In this document: positions 5,925 through 6,079 of the stretch, piece by piece
How the letters are laid out: each line of letters opens with the position of its first letter
Position numbering within the stretch: the first letter of the stretch is position 1
Assembly: GCA_030590745.1 (NCBI GenBank)
Contig: JAUVCS010000063.1
Span: 1 to 6,079 of the forward strand
Source: Desulfuromusa sp.
Lineage (GTDB): Bacteria > Desulfobacterota > Desulfuromonadia > Desulfuromonadales > Geopsychrobacteraceae
Length of the DNA stretch: 6,079 nucleotides
Reading direction: 5' to 3'
Notes under the pieces: model-generated
What the model was told of the DNA's origin: nothing
Databases searched by the model: none
The model's input: only the letters and a program-made list of their open reading frames with translations
Position numbers and translations under genes: made by a program

Positions 5925-6079
5925 GTGAACGATAAATTTCAGGAATATTTAAGTGCTGAACTGAAAGAGATCGAATCTGCCGGGTTGTATAAACGTGAAC
6001 GTTTTATCACCACCCCGCAAAGTGCCCATGTGGGTGTCGGTGGTGGTGAGATGTTGAATCTCTGCGCCAACAACTACCT
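5925..6079 (+). CDS. kbl: 2-amino-3-ketobutyrate CoA ligase (glycine C-acetyltransferase), 5' part only
   Basis: Pyridoxal-phosphate enzyme of the alpha-oxoamine synthase family that cleaves 2-amino-3-ketobutyrate with CoA to glycine and acetyl-CoA, completing the threonine breakdown begun by Tdh. Only the first 51 codons are present before the window ends; the full protein is usually near 400 residues. The visible N-terminus (VNDKFQEYL, then ELKEIESAGLYKRERFITTPQ, ending LNLCANNY) closely follows the E. coli Kbl pattern, in which CANNYLGL opens the conserved core. The active-site lysine lies beyond the edge and cannot be checked. The start is GTG at 5925, chosen because GGGAG lies 7 nt upstream and the length then agrees with the family. 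The gap of 181 nt from tdh is unusually long for a two-step operon and is mostly filled by the palindromic repeat. No convincing separate promoter is visible in the AT-rich 58 nt after the repeat. Confidence 0.93.
   Translation, partial: MNDKFQEYLSAELKEIESAGLYKRERFITTPQSAHVGVGGGEMLNLCANNY

Overview
The window looks like a stable chromosomal segment of a Gram-negative bacterium. The best guess is a deltaproteobacterium of the Desulfuromonadales type (Desulfuromonas/Pelobacter-like). The reasons are a CarD/CdnL-family regulator next to ispD-ispF and glnS, the E. coli-like bacterial forms of these enzymes, moderate base composition, and a tdh-kbl pair interrupted by a long palindromic repeat of a kind I associate with that group. 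The taxonomic call is an inference from gene content, not a database match.

Layout. Positions 1-3386 are read leftwards on the minus strand in the order carD, ispD, ispF, glnS. carD has a near-consensus sigma70-type promoter, a GTG start with a strong ribosome binding site, and its own intrinsic terminator. ispD, ispF and glnS follow as a tightly packed unit: ispD and ispF overlap by ATGA, and 11 bp separate ispF from glnS. glnS runs off the left edge without its stop codon. Positions 3387-3708 are a divergent intergenic region without a convincing gene. From 3709 the plus strand carries a ketopantoate-reductase-family gene (panE-like), tdh, and the first 51 codons of kbl, which runs off the right edge.

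Function. IspD and IspF are two steps of the MEP (non-mevalonate) isoprenoid pathway, GlnS charges tRNA-Gln, and CarD is an RNA-polymerase-binding regulator. Tdh and Kbl together convert threonine to glycine plus acetyl-CoA through 2-amino-3-ketobutyrate. The panE-like enzyme may make pantoate for pantothenate/CoA, which would fit loosely with the CoA-using Kbl step, but that link is speculative.

The most notable non-coding element is a 124-bp imperfect palindrome (5743-5866) filling most of the tdh-kbl gap. Its outer ends are symmetric about a central perfect 7-bp stem with a 4-nt loop, and its first base is the last base of the tdh stop codon. I see no phage, transposase, CRISPR, toxin-antitoxin or tRNA/rRNA sequence, and no evidence of a new multi-gene system. 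All six genes are recognisable housekeeping or catabolic genes.
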